A stretch of DNA of 64,000 nt from Sphingomonas sp. 1F27F7B (GTDB lineage Bacteria > Pseudomonadota > Alphaproteobacteria > Sphingomonadales > Sphingomonadaceae). Positions within the stretch are counted from its first letter, which is position 1, and the number at the start of each line of letters is the position of its first letter. The stretch lies in assembly GCF_005503355.1 (NCBI RefSeq), contig NZ_SCMK01000005.1:124001-188000 (forward strand). The letters are read 5' to 3'. Below the pieces are notes generated by a model, which searched no databases, was not told where the DNA came from, and saw only the letters and a program-made list of their open reading frames with translations. The position numbers and the translations under genes were made by a program. Of the stretch, positions 8,502-17,711 are shown in pieces.

Positions 8502-9936
8502 TCGGGGCGATGCGCCACGGCGGCTCCACATCCTCACGGTGATCCTGCGCTTCGCGATGCGCGCGCCTTCCACGGTCATCGTCCCGCCGCTGATCCTCGG
8601 CTTTGCCGGTCGCGAGTTCCACCCGGCGCTGGCGCTGGGTGCCTTTGCCGCCATCGCCGCGGTGGTGATCGTTTCCACCTGGCTGGGCTGGTGGAGCTTC
8701 ACCTACCGGATCGGTGCGGAGGAAGTGCTGATCCAGCACGGCGTTCTCCAGCGCCGCCGCCGTTCGATACCGCGCGGCCGGATCCAGGATGTGTCGATCG
8801 AGCGCGGCCCCTTCGCCCGCATCTTCGGACTGGCGGTGGTCAGGCTGGAGACGGGTGGCGGAGAAGCCGAGGAGGCCATGCTCGACAGCGTCTCCATGGC
8901 TGAAGCCGAGCGTCTGCGCGCCCTGCTGCGCGGCCGGCGGGTGGCGCCGGAAATACGGGCCGGCGCCGAGACGCCCGTGGAGCCCGACCGTCATCTGGTC
9001 TTCGCCATGTCGCTTGGCCGCGTGCTGTTGAGCGGGGCATTCGGCTTCTCGATGATCTGGATCGCGGCGATCTACGGTGCGATCCATTCGCTCGACCGGG
9101 TGCTGCAGTTCGATTGGGAGAAGCTGTTCGGCGAGGCCGAGCGCATCGCCTTCGCCCGGTTCAGCATTCTCGGCCTGTTCCTGGTGCTGGCGATGGCTCT
9201 GCTGCTGTGCGTGATCGCCGGCGTGGTGCGCACGCTGCTCAAGGACTATGGCTTCGTGCTCACGCATGAGCCTGGCCGTTTCCGCCGTGTCCGGGGGCTG
9301 GTCACGCGGTCCGAAGCCGTCATCGCCGACCGCCGCATCCAGCTCGGCCTGATCCGCCGGGGAGCGATCAGCGGGCGGCTGGGCTGGAACGCCGTGGAAG
9401 TGCAGACGCTGGGGGGCAGCGCCGATCGATCGGGGCGGCAGGAAATGGCACCCTTCGCCACTGCGGAGGAAGCGGCGGAGGTGATCGCCGCCACGCCGCT
9501 GCCGCCCTTCGAACGCCTCGGGCTGCGCCCGGTGGCGGCGGCGCATATTCTACGCTCGGCGATCCGCCACGGGGCGCCGCTTGCGCTGATCCTGGGGATT
9601 GGCGGCTTCTTTCTGGCGCCGCTCTGGTGGGGACTGCTGCTTGCGCCCGGGCCGGTGATCGTCGCGTGCTTCCAGCGTGCCCGGCATCGCTACGCGCTGC
9701 GCGAAACCAGCCTGCAGGTGATGCGCGGCGTGCTTTCCCAGCGCGACTGGATCGTGCCGATCGAATCGATCCAGGCACTCACCGTGCGGCGCAGCTGGCT
9801 GCAACGCCGGCTGGGTGTGGCGACGGTGAGAGTGGATACGGCCGGGGCAAGCGGCTGGCATCGCCCCGATGTGAGCGATGTTCCCCTCGATTCCGCCCTG
9901 GAACTGGCGCGGGCGCTGGCGGCGCGAGTCGATTAG
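8494..9936 (+). CDS. Multi-domain PH (bPH2, YdbT-like) membrane protein
   Basis: A 480-residue membrane protein with repeated units of paired hydrophobic segments followed by bPH2 domains: YRIGAEEVLIQHGVLQRRRRSIP near residue 70, a second unit near 250 (YGFVLTHEPGRF...VTRSEAVIADRRIQ), and a third near 405 (YALRETSLQVMRGVLSQRDWIVP). The recurring pattern of an arginine-rich turn before a short IQ/IP-containing strand is typical of the family. It overlaps the YdbS-like gene, so they are co-expressed. Its stop overlaps the convergent cell-wall hydrolase gene by four bases. Confidence 0.86.
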   Translation: MIDRGDAPRRLHILTVILRFAMRAPSTVIVPPLILGFAGREFHPALALGAFAAIAAVVIVSTWLGWWSFTYRIGAEEVLIQHGVLQRRRRSIPRGRIQDVSIERGPFARIFGLAVVRLETGGGEAEEAMLDSVSMAEAERLRALLRGRRVAPEIRAGAETPVEPDRHLVFAMSLGRVLLSGAFGFSMIWIAAIYGAIHSLDRVLQFDWEKLFGEAERIAFARFSILGLFLVLAMALLLCVIAGVVRTLLKDYGFVLTHEPGRFRRVRGLVTRSEAVIADRRIQLGLIRRGAISGRLGWNAVEVQTLGGSADRSGRQEMAPFATAEEAAEVIAATPLPPFERLGLRPVAAAHILRSAIRHGAPLALILGIGGFFLAPLWWGLLLAPGPVIVACFQRARHRYALRETSLQVMRGVLSQRDWIVPIESIQALTVRRSWLQRRLGVATVRVDTAGASGWHRPDVSDVPLDSALELARALAARVD

Positions 9937-11378
9937 CGCGGTTCGGCCGCCGGCTGCGGTGTCGGTGAGGGCCTGGGAGCAGGCAGGCTGAAGCTCACCA
10001 TGCCCTTGCCCTGCGCAGGCACCCCGGCGGGGGCGCCGGCCGGCGGCGCCGCCGCGTCGGTCTTGCGCCGGATGCCGGCGAGCGGCGTTGGCGCGGCGAG
10101 CGGCGTCGCCCCGGGGATCGGCAGCGCGGCTGCGACAGGCGCCGCCTCCGCCGGGATCTGGGCGCGCATGCACTGGACCGGGCTAGGCCGGCGGAACTGA
10201 CCGCAGTTCCACAGCGCCTTGGCAAAGCCCTGGGTCTCGTCGCGCAGATAGCTGAACGACATGGTCGAAACCTGGGCACTGGACAGCGGCAGCCTGGCCG
10301 GAGTCTGTTTCGAATCCGCCCAGGCCATGAACTTGCAATAGGGCCGCTCGCCGCAGGTACGAATCGCCAGCGCCGCGAAGGCGTCCGGATTGATTCCCCT
10401 GGGCAGGGTGAGCATGAAGTTGTTCGATTCGCCGCCCTCGGCCGCCATCGGCGCGGGCACCGCGCTTTGCGGAATCGAGGCGGGGTCGACAAAGGCTCCG
10501 TCGGTACCGACTGCGCCGGGCAGCAATGCCTCGAGCGAAGGATCGCTCTGGAAGGCGCCGGGCGAAAGGCGGGCCATCAGCGCGATATTGGGTTCGATGC
10601 CCGCATAGGTGCGATTGAACGCCGGCGGCGTTCCCCACCAGCCCGTCCAGCGGAAGAAGAGATGCGTATGCACCTCCGTGATCTTCTCGAGGCTGGCGCT
10701 CCAATAGGGGACCACCCAATCGGTATGGTAGTGCGTCGCATGGCCCACCGGCTTGTAGACCGCGCCCGTCAACGCGGTGCGAGCGACATAGCGGGCGCGC
10801 TCCCAGGCGGCAGCGGTGGGCGCATAGCGCAGCATCGCTCCGTCGCAGGTGAAGGTGAACTGGCAACCGGTCGACCGCTCCGAGCCCTGGAACACGACGC
10901 CGCAGATCGTCTTGGGGAAGGCGGGGTGGCGCGCACGGTTGATGATGACCTGCGCGACCGCGCGCTCGCCCACCGCGTCATCGCCCGCCTCGTAATATAC
11001 GGCTGCGGCCAGGCAATCGACTGCGCGGGCCCGGCTGTCCTCCGCACCGTAGATGTTGAACGGGCGCGCCGCCGGATTGGGCAGAGGCGAGAAGGGAATG
11101 GAAGCATTCCAGGCGCGGGCATCGTCGGGGGTGACGACCTGAAGCTCGACCGGCTCGACTTCGGGCAATTCGGTCTTCGGCACCACGCGATGTGACACCT
11201 TCACCGGCATGGGCTTGTGCACCGCCGTGCGCGGCGTCTGGGCCACCAGCCACAATGGCAGGACGATTGCCGCGAGCGTGACCAAGCCGAGCAGTGCGAC
11301 CAGCATCGGCGGCACGCGGGCGGAGAGCGCTCCGGGGGCGGGAAGGGCAGCGAGGGTCGGCATGGGGTCGCCGCCCAT
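9933..11378 (-). CDS. SleB-type cell-wall hydrolase (Hydrolase_2 domain)
   Basis: A 481-residue envelope protein: an N-terminal transmembrane anchor (about residues 25-47), a linker, then a SleB/CwlJ-type domain at about 125-235 beginning DCLAAAVYYEAGDDAVGERAVAQVI, in which the YYEA glutamate is the presumed catalytic residue. Cysteines in TICGVVF and GCQFTFTC suggest a disulphide-containing periplasmic fold. The C-terminus (about 430-481) is Ala/Pro-rich. In spore formers SleB cleaves cortex; non-sporulating alphaproteobacteria carry homologues presumed to trim peptidoglycan. The start is MGGDP at 11378 or MPTLAA at 11363. Confidence 0.88.
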   Translation of the reverse strand: MGGDPMPTLAALPAPGALSARVPPMLVALLGLVTLAAIVLPLWLVAQTPRTAVHKPMPVKVSHRVVPKTELPEVEPVELQVVTPDDARAWNASIPFSPLPNPAARPFNIYGAEDSRARAVDCLAAAVYYEAGDDAVGERAVAQVIINRARHPAFPKTICGVVFQGSERSTGCQFTFTCDGAMLRYAPTAAAWERARYVARTALTGAVYKPVGHATHYHTDWVVPYWSASLEKITEVHTHLFFRWTGWWGTPPAFNRTYAGIEPNIALMARLSPGAFQSDPSLEALLPGAVGTDGAFVDPASIPQSAVPAPMAAEGGESNNFMLTLPRGINPDAFAALAIRTCGERPYCKFMAWADSKQTPARLPLSSAQVSTMSFSYLRDETQGFAKALWNCGQFRRPSPVQCMRAQIPAEAAPVAAALPIPGATPLAAPTPLAGIRRKTDAAAPPAGAPAGVPAQGKGMVSFSLPAPRPSPTPQPAAEPR

Positions 11379-11404
11379 AACGCAGAAGTCGCGCAGTTGG
11401 AACC

Positions 11405-11428
11405 ATTGCGGCGCCGGAACGCCGCAAT
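11405..11428 (-). terminator. Perfect 9-bp hairpin after the small secreted-protein gene
   Basis: ATTGCGGCG, a six-base loop CCGGAA, then CGCCGCAAT, lying 28 bases past the stop at 11456. There is no U-run, so it may slow or protect RNA rather than terminate by itself. Confidence 0.45.
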
Positions 11429-11455
11429 GCCCGGGTCAGCACCTCCGGCGCGAAC

Positions 11456-11776
11456 TCAGTTCGGCCAGAAGCCGGTCGCCTCGCACATGTCCCAATGATC
11501 GGCCGTGCCGAGCTTGCACGCCGCCGCGGTGGCGCCCGAACAGAGCCTGATTTCACGCTGATAGCGCTTGTAGCAGCTTTCCGGACGGATGGGCGCGGCC
11601 CGCGGCGGCGAGGCAAGCGCCGCCGTCCTCACATGCTTGGGCCTGGAAACTGGGGCGGCCGCCACACCGCGCGCTTCGGCCGGCGTCTCCAGCCCGCGCT
11701 GCTTCCCCCCGAAAGCAAGCGGCCACCCCAGATAGATGGCGAGCATGATGCTCACCAGGATCATTGCATTGCGCAC
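11456..11776 (-). CDS. Small exported/anchored protein of unknown function
   Basis: 106 residues: an N-terminal hydrophobic stretch (about 4-22, signal peptide or anchor), a basic Pro/Ala-rich middle, and a cysteine-containing C-terminal part (ESCYKRYQREIRLC, AAACKLG, DMCEATGFWP) with four cysteines that could form two disulphides in the periplasm. I do not recognise the family. It stands alone between cysK and the SleB-type gene. A candidate CtrA site lies about 50 bases upstream of the start. Confidence 0.72.
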   Translation of the reverse strand: MRNAMILVSIMLAIYLGWPLAFGGKQRGLETPAEARGVAAAPVSRPKHVRTAALASPPRAAPIRPESCYKRYQREIRLCSGATAAACKLGTADHWDMCEATGFWPN

Positions 11777-11824
11777 GAAGTTCCCCCCGGAAACGACGTT
11801 CTCCCCGACTCGGGAAGCTTAGCG

Positions 11825-11839
11825 TTAATCCGGCGTTAA
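11825..11839 (-). promoter_or_regulatory. CtrA-type site TTAA-N7-TTAA
   Basis: On the minus strand this reads TTAACGCCGGATTAAC, an exact match to the alphaproteobacterial CtrA consensus TTAA-N7-TTAAC. It lies 49 bases upstream of ATG 11776 and just past the cysK stop. Confidence 0.5.
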
Positions 11840-11849
11840 TTCCAGTGCT

Positions 11850-12766
<917 letters not shown>

Positions 12767-12770
<4 letters not shown>

Positions 12771-14098
12771 GTCATCATCTCCTTGGGAGGAATCTCGAGA
12801 TTGGCCGGAGGATCGAAGGTGCGAGCCCGCCTGAGCTCCGGAAATAGCTTGGCCCATGCCAGTGTGACAAGGATCGCGCCGATGCCGCCGCCCACCACTG
12901 CGGCGACCGGACCGATCAGCGCGGCGAGGAAGCCCGATTCGGCCTCGCCCAGCTCGTTCGAGCCCGAAATGAACAAGGTCGAGACCGCGCCGACGCGCCC
13001 GCGCATCTCGTCCGGCGTGTAGAGCTGGATCAGCGACTGGCGGACATAGACCGAGACCATGTCCGCCGCGCCGAGCACGAACAGGGCGAACAGCGCGACC
13101 ATTACCGCCGGGGCAGTATCATGACCCACCGCCGCCGGGCCCAGCACCGGCACGAGCAGCGGCGCGGACAGGCCGAAGATCACGGTCGCCACGCCGAACA
13201 GCGCGACTGCGAGCAGCATCTTCACGCCGACATCGCTCTTGAGCGGCCGCCAGGAGAAGAACACCGCCGTGGTCACCGCTCCCACCGCCGGGGCGGCGCG
13301 CAGATGGCCGAGCCCTTCCGACCCTACCTGAAGGATGTCGCGGGCATAGACGGGCAGCATCGCAGTCGCGCCGCCGAGCAGCACCGCGAACAGGTCGAGC
13401 GAAATCGCGCCGAGCACGAGCCGGTTGCGACGGACATAATGGAGCCCGTCGATCATCTGTGCCCAGGGGCTGCCGTTGAACTTGCGCGCGCTGCGCGGCA
13501 CGTCGCCGATCAGCATGAGCAGCACGAAGGAGAGCAGGAACAGCCCGCCCGCCACCGCATAGGACAGCCAATCGGCCGCGGCATAGAGATAGCCGCCCAT
13601 CGCGGGCCCGATCACCGTGCCGATCTGCCACGAAAGCGAGCTGAGCGCGATTGCGGTGGGCAGGATCGCCTTGGGAACCAGATTGGGCGAAAGCGCGCTC
13701 AGCGCCGGGCTGGCAAAGGCACGCGCCACGCCGAGCAGCGCGGCGATCCCGAACAGCGCGGGCAGGCTGATCATGTGGGTATAGGTCAGCACGCCCAGGC
13801 TGATCGCGCAGAATGCCTCGAGCGCCAGGGCGGCGCGGGCGATCCAGCGCCGGTCGAGCCGATCCGCCACCCAGCCGGCGAAGAGCGAGAGGAACAGCAG
13901 CGGCAGGAACTGGGCGACCCCGATCAGCCCGAGCTGGAAGGCGGCTTCCTTCACCGACATCGTCCGGCGGGCGATGTCGTACACCTGCCAGCCGATCACG
14001 ATCACCATCGCCATCTGCCCCAGCGTCGCCGAGAGCCGGGCGAGGAAATAGTAGCGGAAATTGGGAACGGCGAACGGATGCTTTGCTTCGGCGGCCAT
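12767..14098 (-). CDS. MFS transporter (EntS/MFS_3-like)
   Basis: A 443-residue integral membrane protein with about twelve hydrophobic segments. Between the second and third segments it has the MFS motif [12 protein letters not shown], and in the second half [12 protein letters not shown], typical of the EntS-like MFS_3 branch. The start ATG 14098 (MAAEAKHPF) follows GAGGCGGATGC; an upstream in-frame stretch is basic and unlikely to be translated. The substrate is unknown; EntS exports enterobactin, but the coupling here is to cysK. Confidence 0.86.
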
Positions 14099-14221
14099 GC
14101 ATCCGCCTCTAGGCGCTTCCGCGACGCAACTGCAACGCGCGATTGCAGGCGAAAGGCTCAGGCAAAGATATCGGGCGGGAACTTCCGCGCGACATCGGAA
14201 GCGGGCCGGCCGCATGCGGCC

Positions 14222-15616
14222 TCAGCGCAATTTGGCGGGCTGCACGTCCTCGGTCTCGGCGGTGCGGGGATTGCGGATGGCGGGGCGCAGACGCGCCAGG
14301 CTGCACAGGCCGGCGATGGTGGCCAGGCCCGCCGCGACCAGCGGCGGCACCGTGCCGCCGCCGATATTGAGCGCGAGCAATGCCGCCACCAGCGTCGCGC
14401 CCGTCGTCTGCCCGACCATTCGCGTGGTGGAGATGAGCCCGCCCGCCGCGGCAGCACGGTCGATCGGAGCCGAGCCGATGATCAGCCGGGCATTGGGCGA
14501 GAGGAACATGCCGAAGCCGGCCCCGGTGAGCGACATGCGCCAGGCGATGTCGAACCAGCTCGGATCCGCCGGGAGGAAGGCGAGGAGGATCAGCCCCGCC
14601 ACGGCGATCACCATGCCGATCCCGCCCAGCGCGCCGGCTGGATAACGGTCCGACAGCGAGCCGGCGAGCGGCGCGACGATCATCGTGGTGAGCGGCCAGG
14701 GCGCGATCACCGCGCCGACTTCGGACGGTGCGAAGCCATAGCCGTGCTGCAGCCGGAAGGGCAGCGACAGCAGCAGCGTCATCGTGGCGATGAAGGCGGT
14801 ATAGGCACCCACCACCGAGAGCGCGAGCACGGGCCGGGTGAGCAGGTCGATCGGCAGGATCGGCTTGGGCTCGCGCATCTCGCGGCGGACGAACAGCACG
14901 CCGATCGCCGCCCCGGCAAGGACCACCGCCGCCGAGACCACGGGACTGTCGCCGTGCACGCTGCTCTCCAGTCCGCCGATCACCAGCCCGAACATGCCGG
15001 CGCAGAGCAGCGCCCCCAGCACGTCGAACGGCTCGTCGCGTGCGGGCGTGTCGGGCAGGGCGCGGCCGAACAGGAGGCTCGCGACGGCGAAGGGCACCGC
15101 CGATGCGAACACCCAGGGCCAGGGCCCGACTGCCAGCACCAGGCCGCCGATGGTGGGAGCGAGCGCGGCGGAACTCGACACCACCACCGAGTTGATGCCC
15201 AGGCCGCGCCCCAGATGCTTCGAGGGATAGATGCGGCGGATCAGCGCCGAGGAGACGCTGAGCGCCGCCGCCGCACCCGCCGCCTGGGCCGCTCGGACGA
15301 TGAGCAGGAAAGGCAGGCTCTCGGCGAAGAAGCACAGCACCGTCGCCACCGCGAAGACCAGCTGCCCGGCCTGGTACATCCGTTTGAGGCCGATGCGCTC
15401 GCCCAGCCCGGCCAGCGGCAGGAGCAGCATCACCAGCATCAGCTGATAGACGGTGACGACAGAGACTGCCGCCGAACTGTCCACGTGCAGGTCCCGGGCG
15501 ATGGTGGGCAGCGCCACGGTGGCGATCGCGCCGTCGATCACCACCAGCGCCGTGCCGAAAGAGACGGCCGCGATGGCGAGGGTACGGCGGGGCTGGGGAA
15601 GGCCGTCGGTCATCAC
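14222..15616 (-). CDS. MFS transporter, DHA2/EmrB-QacA type
   Basis: A 464-residue membrane protein with about fourteen hydrophobic segments, as in the drug:H+ antiporter-2 family. Segment 1 contains VVIDGAIATVALPTIARDL, the classic TM1 signature; LAGLGERIGLKRMY is the loop-2 motif. It is probably a drug or metabolite exporter of the inner membrane. It lies 123 bases upstream of the EntS-like gene on the same strand; a weak hairpin (CTTCCG...CGGAAG) near 14185 lies in the gap. Start MMTDG; the second methionine is equally likely. Confidence 0.88.
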   Translation of the reverse strand: MMTDGLPQPRRTLAIAAVSFGTALVVIDGAIATVALPTIARDLHVDSSAAVSVVTVYQLMLVMLLLPLAGLGERIGLKRMYQAGQLVFAVATVLCFFAESLPFLLIVRAAQAAGAAAALSVSSALIRRIYPSKHLGRGLGINSVVVSSSAALAPTIGGLVLAVGPWPWVFASAVPFAVASLLFGRALPDTPARDEPFDVLGALLCAGMFGLVIGGLESSVHGDSPVVSAAVVLAGAAIGVLFVRREMREPKPILPIDLLTRPVLALSVVGAYTAFIATMTLLLSLPFRLQHGYGFAPSEVGAVIAPWPLTTMIVAPLAGSLSDRYPAGALGGIGMVIAVAGLILLAFLPADPSWFDIAWRMSLTGAGFGMFLSPNARLIIGSAPIDRAAAAGGLISTTRMVGQTTGATLVAALLALNIGGGTVPPLVAAGLATIAGLCSLARLRPAIRNPRTAETEDVQPAKLR

Positions 15617-15674
15617 ATGCTCAGTGCCTCAACCCGCGGCTCGGTTCCAGCGGAACCGGTATCGTGCTGGGCGG

Positions 15675-16331
15675 TTATTTTCGCAATCTAAACCAACTAC
15701 TTGGAGGATTCAGATGGGCAAGGGCATCTTGTTGTGGCTGCTCGGCATTCCGATTCCGGTCATTCTCCTGATCCTTATCCTCTGGCATTGATCCGGCGTT
15801 ACCGGGCTCGGCATCGGCTGCAACTGCCGGGGCTGCGCCACCGAAGATCAGCTCGCGAATTTCCCATGCATCCGCGACATAGCGATGGTCCGGCTTGCCG
15901 GGGCAGGCGCCCCGCTCGTCCACGGGCAGTCGGGAGAGCAGCGGCAGGATATCGGTGGCCTCGCCTTCGAGCCGCTCGCGGATCCGTGCCGTCAGCCAGC
16001 GAGTCGCGCGCGCATAGATGTCCCACTGGGCTTCGCTCGGGAAGCCGTGCCAGCGCGTGACGTGCTCGCGGAAATCCGCGACCAGGGCAGCGGTCTCGGC
16101 GCTCGCATGGCTTGCCACATGTGCCACTTCGCCGCCCACCTCGTCCATCAGCGGGCCATAGACCTGGCCCTCCATCTTGGCGAAGTGCATCAGCAGGTCG
16201 CGGGTGAACAGCCAGCGCCGGAAGCCCAGCCCCTCGACGCTCGCCGGGCGAGGCCCCGAGACGAGCGCTTCGAGCGCGTCGGCATTGGCGAGAATATGTC
16301 CGTGCTGCCGCAGCACGCGGTCCACGGGCAT
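15675..16331 (-). CDS. Hemerythrin-like HHE-domain protein
   Basis: 218 residues. Helical four-helix-bundle pattern with candidate iron ligands in RQHGHI (about residue 8), LMHFAKMEGQVYGP (His-x4-Glu, about 48) and the glutamate-rich ERLEGEATDILPLL helix. This is the HHE/hemerythrin pattern, usually linked to O2, NO or iron sensing. ATG 16331 is preferred over the upstream methionines because it follows ATGAGGAGTCGCGCC. The last 40 or so residues (SMPEDKDQENDRNRN...) are hydrophilic because they are read antisense to the tiny membrane-protein gene at 15714-15791. Confidence 0.7.
   Translation of the reverse strand: MPVDRVLRQHGHILANADALEALVSGPRPASVEGLGFRRWLFTRDLLMHFAKMEGQVYGPLMDEVGGEVAHVASHASAETAALVADFREHVTRWHGFPSEAQWDIYARATRWLTARIRERLEGEATDILPLLSRLPVDERGACPGKPDHRYVADAWEIRELIFGGAAPAVAADAEPGNAGSMPEDKDQENDRNRNAEQPQQDALAHLNPPSSWFRLRK
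15714..15791 (+). CDS. 25-residue single-pass membrane peptide
   Basis: ATG 15714 follows the strong ribosome site TTGGAGGATTCAG and opens a 25-codon frame: MGKGILLWLLGIPIPVILLI then LILWH. Apart from the first four residues it is almost entirely hydrophobic, with a GIPIP kink, so it should insert as one transmembrane helix. I have the impression that similar GIPIP peptides recur in proteobacterial genomes, usually unannotated, but cannot confirm this. It lies antisense inside the 3' end of the hemerythrin-like gene and is too short for most gene finders. Confidence 0.7.
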   Translation: MGKGILLWLLGIPIPVILLILILWH

Positions 16332-16425
16332 GGCGCGACTCCTCATATCCCCCATCTTGGCGCATTATGCCTGCGCGGGCGTGAAGCCGCGGCTCAGGAG
16401 CTGTCCCCATCGGGGAAGCTACGGA

Positions 16426-16450
16426 GGCCCCGCCGCGCCGCGACGGGGCC
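16426..16450 (-). terminator. GC hairpin after the glycine-zipper gene
   Basis: GGCCCCG, an 11-base loop, then CGGGGCC, 12 bases beyond the stop at 16462. It lacks a clear U-run; a plausible terminator or 3'-end stabiliser. Confidence 0.45.
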
Positions 16451-16461
16451 CCCCGATCGGG

Positions 16462-16992
16462 TCAGCGGCAGCGGACCTGGTCGCGGTCCACCGAGCTGCC
16501 GAGCGCGCCGCCGGCGATCGCGCCGAGCAGCGTGCCCACCGTCTTGGAGCGCCCGCCGGCAATGACGTTGCCGAACAGGCCGCCGGCCGCCGCGCCGACG
16601 ATCAGGCCGGTCGTGCCGTCCGAGCGCTTGCAATAATATTTGCCGTCCTGGCCGCGATAGATGCGGTCGTCCTGGGTCAGGACGCGTTCCTGATAGCCTG
16701 GGGGCGGCGCGCGATAGTCGCGGGCCGCGTCATAATATTCCTCGTCGCGCGGATCATAATAGCCGCCGCGCGGCGGCGGAGGCGGCGGCGCGACGACCGG
16801 GCGCGACTTGTAGGCGCGATAGCGATCGACTGCCTGCTGGAACTGATCATATTCCCGCTGGAAGCGCTGCTGCGCGGCGTCGAAGCGTGCTTCCTCGTCC
16901 TGCCCGTAGACGGGGCCGCGCTGCGCCATGGCCGGCGTGGCGACCGCCAGGCTGGCGGCAGCGACCGCGGCGAGGGTTACCAGATGCTTCAT
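16462..16992 (-). CDS. Glycine-zipper 2TM-domain envelope protein
   Basis: 176 residues: a signal peptide cleaved after AMA at about residue 23, a Gln/Asp/Arg-rich helical region (about 33-62), a run of prolines near 70, Tyr-rich spacer repeats, a KYYCKRSDGTTG motif, then a glycine zipper (GAAAGGLFGNVIAGG...LLGAIAGGALGS, about 132-167). Such 17-kDa-antigen-like proteins associate with the outer membrane or periplasm. The start follows AAGGAGAAGATACA. Two cysteines (KYYCKR and the terminal RCR) could pair. Confidence 0.88.
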   Translation of the reverse strand: MKHLVTLAAVAAASLAVATPAMAQRGPVYGQDEEARFDAAQQRFQREYDQFQQAVDRYRAYKSRPVVAPPPPPPRGGYYDPRDEEYYDAARDYRAPPPGYQERVLTQDDRIYRGQDGKYYCKRSDGTTGLIVGAAAGGLFGNVIAGGRSKTVGTLLGAIAGGALGSSVDRDQVRCR

Positions 16993-17135
16993 TGTATCTT
17001 CTCCTTCCCGAAGGCCCATACGGCCGGGGACGCTGAAACGTTCCGGACATGCGCGTGAAGCCGCGCTGAACGGACGGCGCCGATGCGGCGGAACCGTAAC
17101 GAAGCGAGCCGGATCGTGCCGGCGAACGCCTGGAA

Positions 17136-17156
17136 GGGCGGGGCCGCGCCCCGCCC
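17136..17156. other. Perfect 9-bp stem, 3-base loop hairpin in a divergent spacer
   Basis: GGGCGGGGC, loop CGC, GCCCCGCCC, in the 255-base gap between the divergent glycine-zipper gene and the small gene at 17248. Too stable for a usual promoter region; it may block read-through between divergent units. Confidence 0.4.
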
Positions 17157-17247
17157 GCACGGTTCGACGCAACCAGCGCGGCTCTGGATAGTTGGCAGGG
17201 CTGGCCGCGCGCGATCTCGCACTGGGCGCGGCGGAAGAGAGGGGCTG

Positions 17248-17364
17248 ATGCGCCGACGATCCGATTTCAACGAAAATCCGGCCAATCTCGACGAAGATCC
17301 GGTATCCGAAGCCAGGGCCTTGCTGCGGCGCAGCAAGAATTGCCATAAGGGCGCATGTTCTTGA
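17248..17364 (+). CDS. Possible 38-residue protein overlapping the next gene
   Basis: ATG 17248 after GGAAGAGAGGGGCTG opens 38 codons (MRRRSDFNENPANLDEDPVS...CHKGACS) ending in TGA 17362-17364, ten bases inside the next gene in another frame. It is charged with two C-terminal cysteines. The overlap and spacing suggest a short upstream gene or leader coupled to the 112-residue gene. Unknown family; could be spurious. Confidence 0.4.
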   Translation: MRRRSDFNENPANLDEDPVSEARALLRRSKNCHKGACS

Positions 17365-17693
17365 GTCACGAAGCCGATCCACCCGCCGCCCCCGCGCCGG
17401 TCACGCCGATGGTCCTGGAAGGAATCGTGCGCCAGAAATGCCTGGCCGCGACCTATAACCGCACTGCGATGATCCTTGCCCCGCACATCCTCTACACGCG
17501 GCACGATGCGCTCCACGTCGATGCCGTCGTGGTCTCCAAGGAGGGCCTGCCGCCCCGCGAGGAGAAGATCGGCACGTTCAAGCTCGACGGGCTCAAGGAC
17601 ATGGCGGTGCTGGAGCAGACGTTCGTGCCGAGCGCGCTGTTCGATCCCGGCCTCGAGAAATATCGCGGCGAGACGCTGATGGCGGTGGCCTGA
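17355..17693 (+). CDS. Conserved-looking 112-residue protein, function unknown
   Basis: A compact mixed alpha/beta-looking protein. The core from MVLEGIVRQKCLAATYNRTAM onwards looks folded, with regularly spaced hydrophobics, while the first 18 residues are Pro/Ala-rich. No signal peptide or membrane segment. ATG 17355 is used; ATG 17409 would remove the low-complexity leader. It ends 18 bases before the stop of the convergent serine hydrolase. I do not recognise a family. Confidence 0.6.
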   Translation: MFLSHEADPPAAPAPVTPMVLEGIVRQKCLAATYNRTAMILAPHILYTRHDALHVDAVVVSKEGLPPREEKIGTFKLDGLKDMAVLEQTFVPSALFDPGLEKYRGETLMAVA

Positions 17694-17711
17694 ACCCCGG
17701 TTCGCTCCATC

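Noticed and set aside
13121..15691. 856-codon plus-strand frame across two MFS genes
   Set aside because: Encodes a His/Arg/Gln/Gly-rich low-complexity product without motifs, opposite two genuine transporters.
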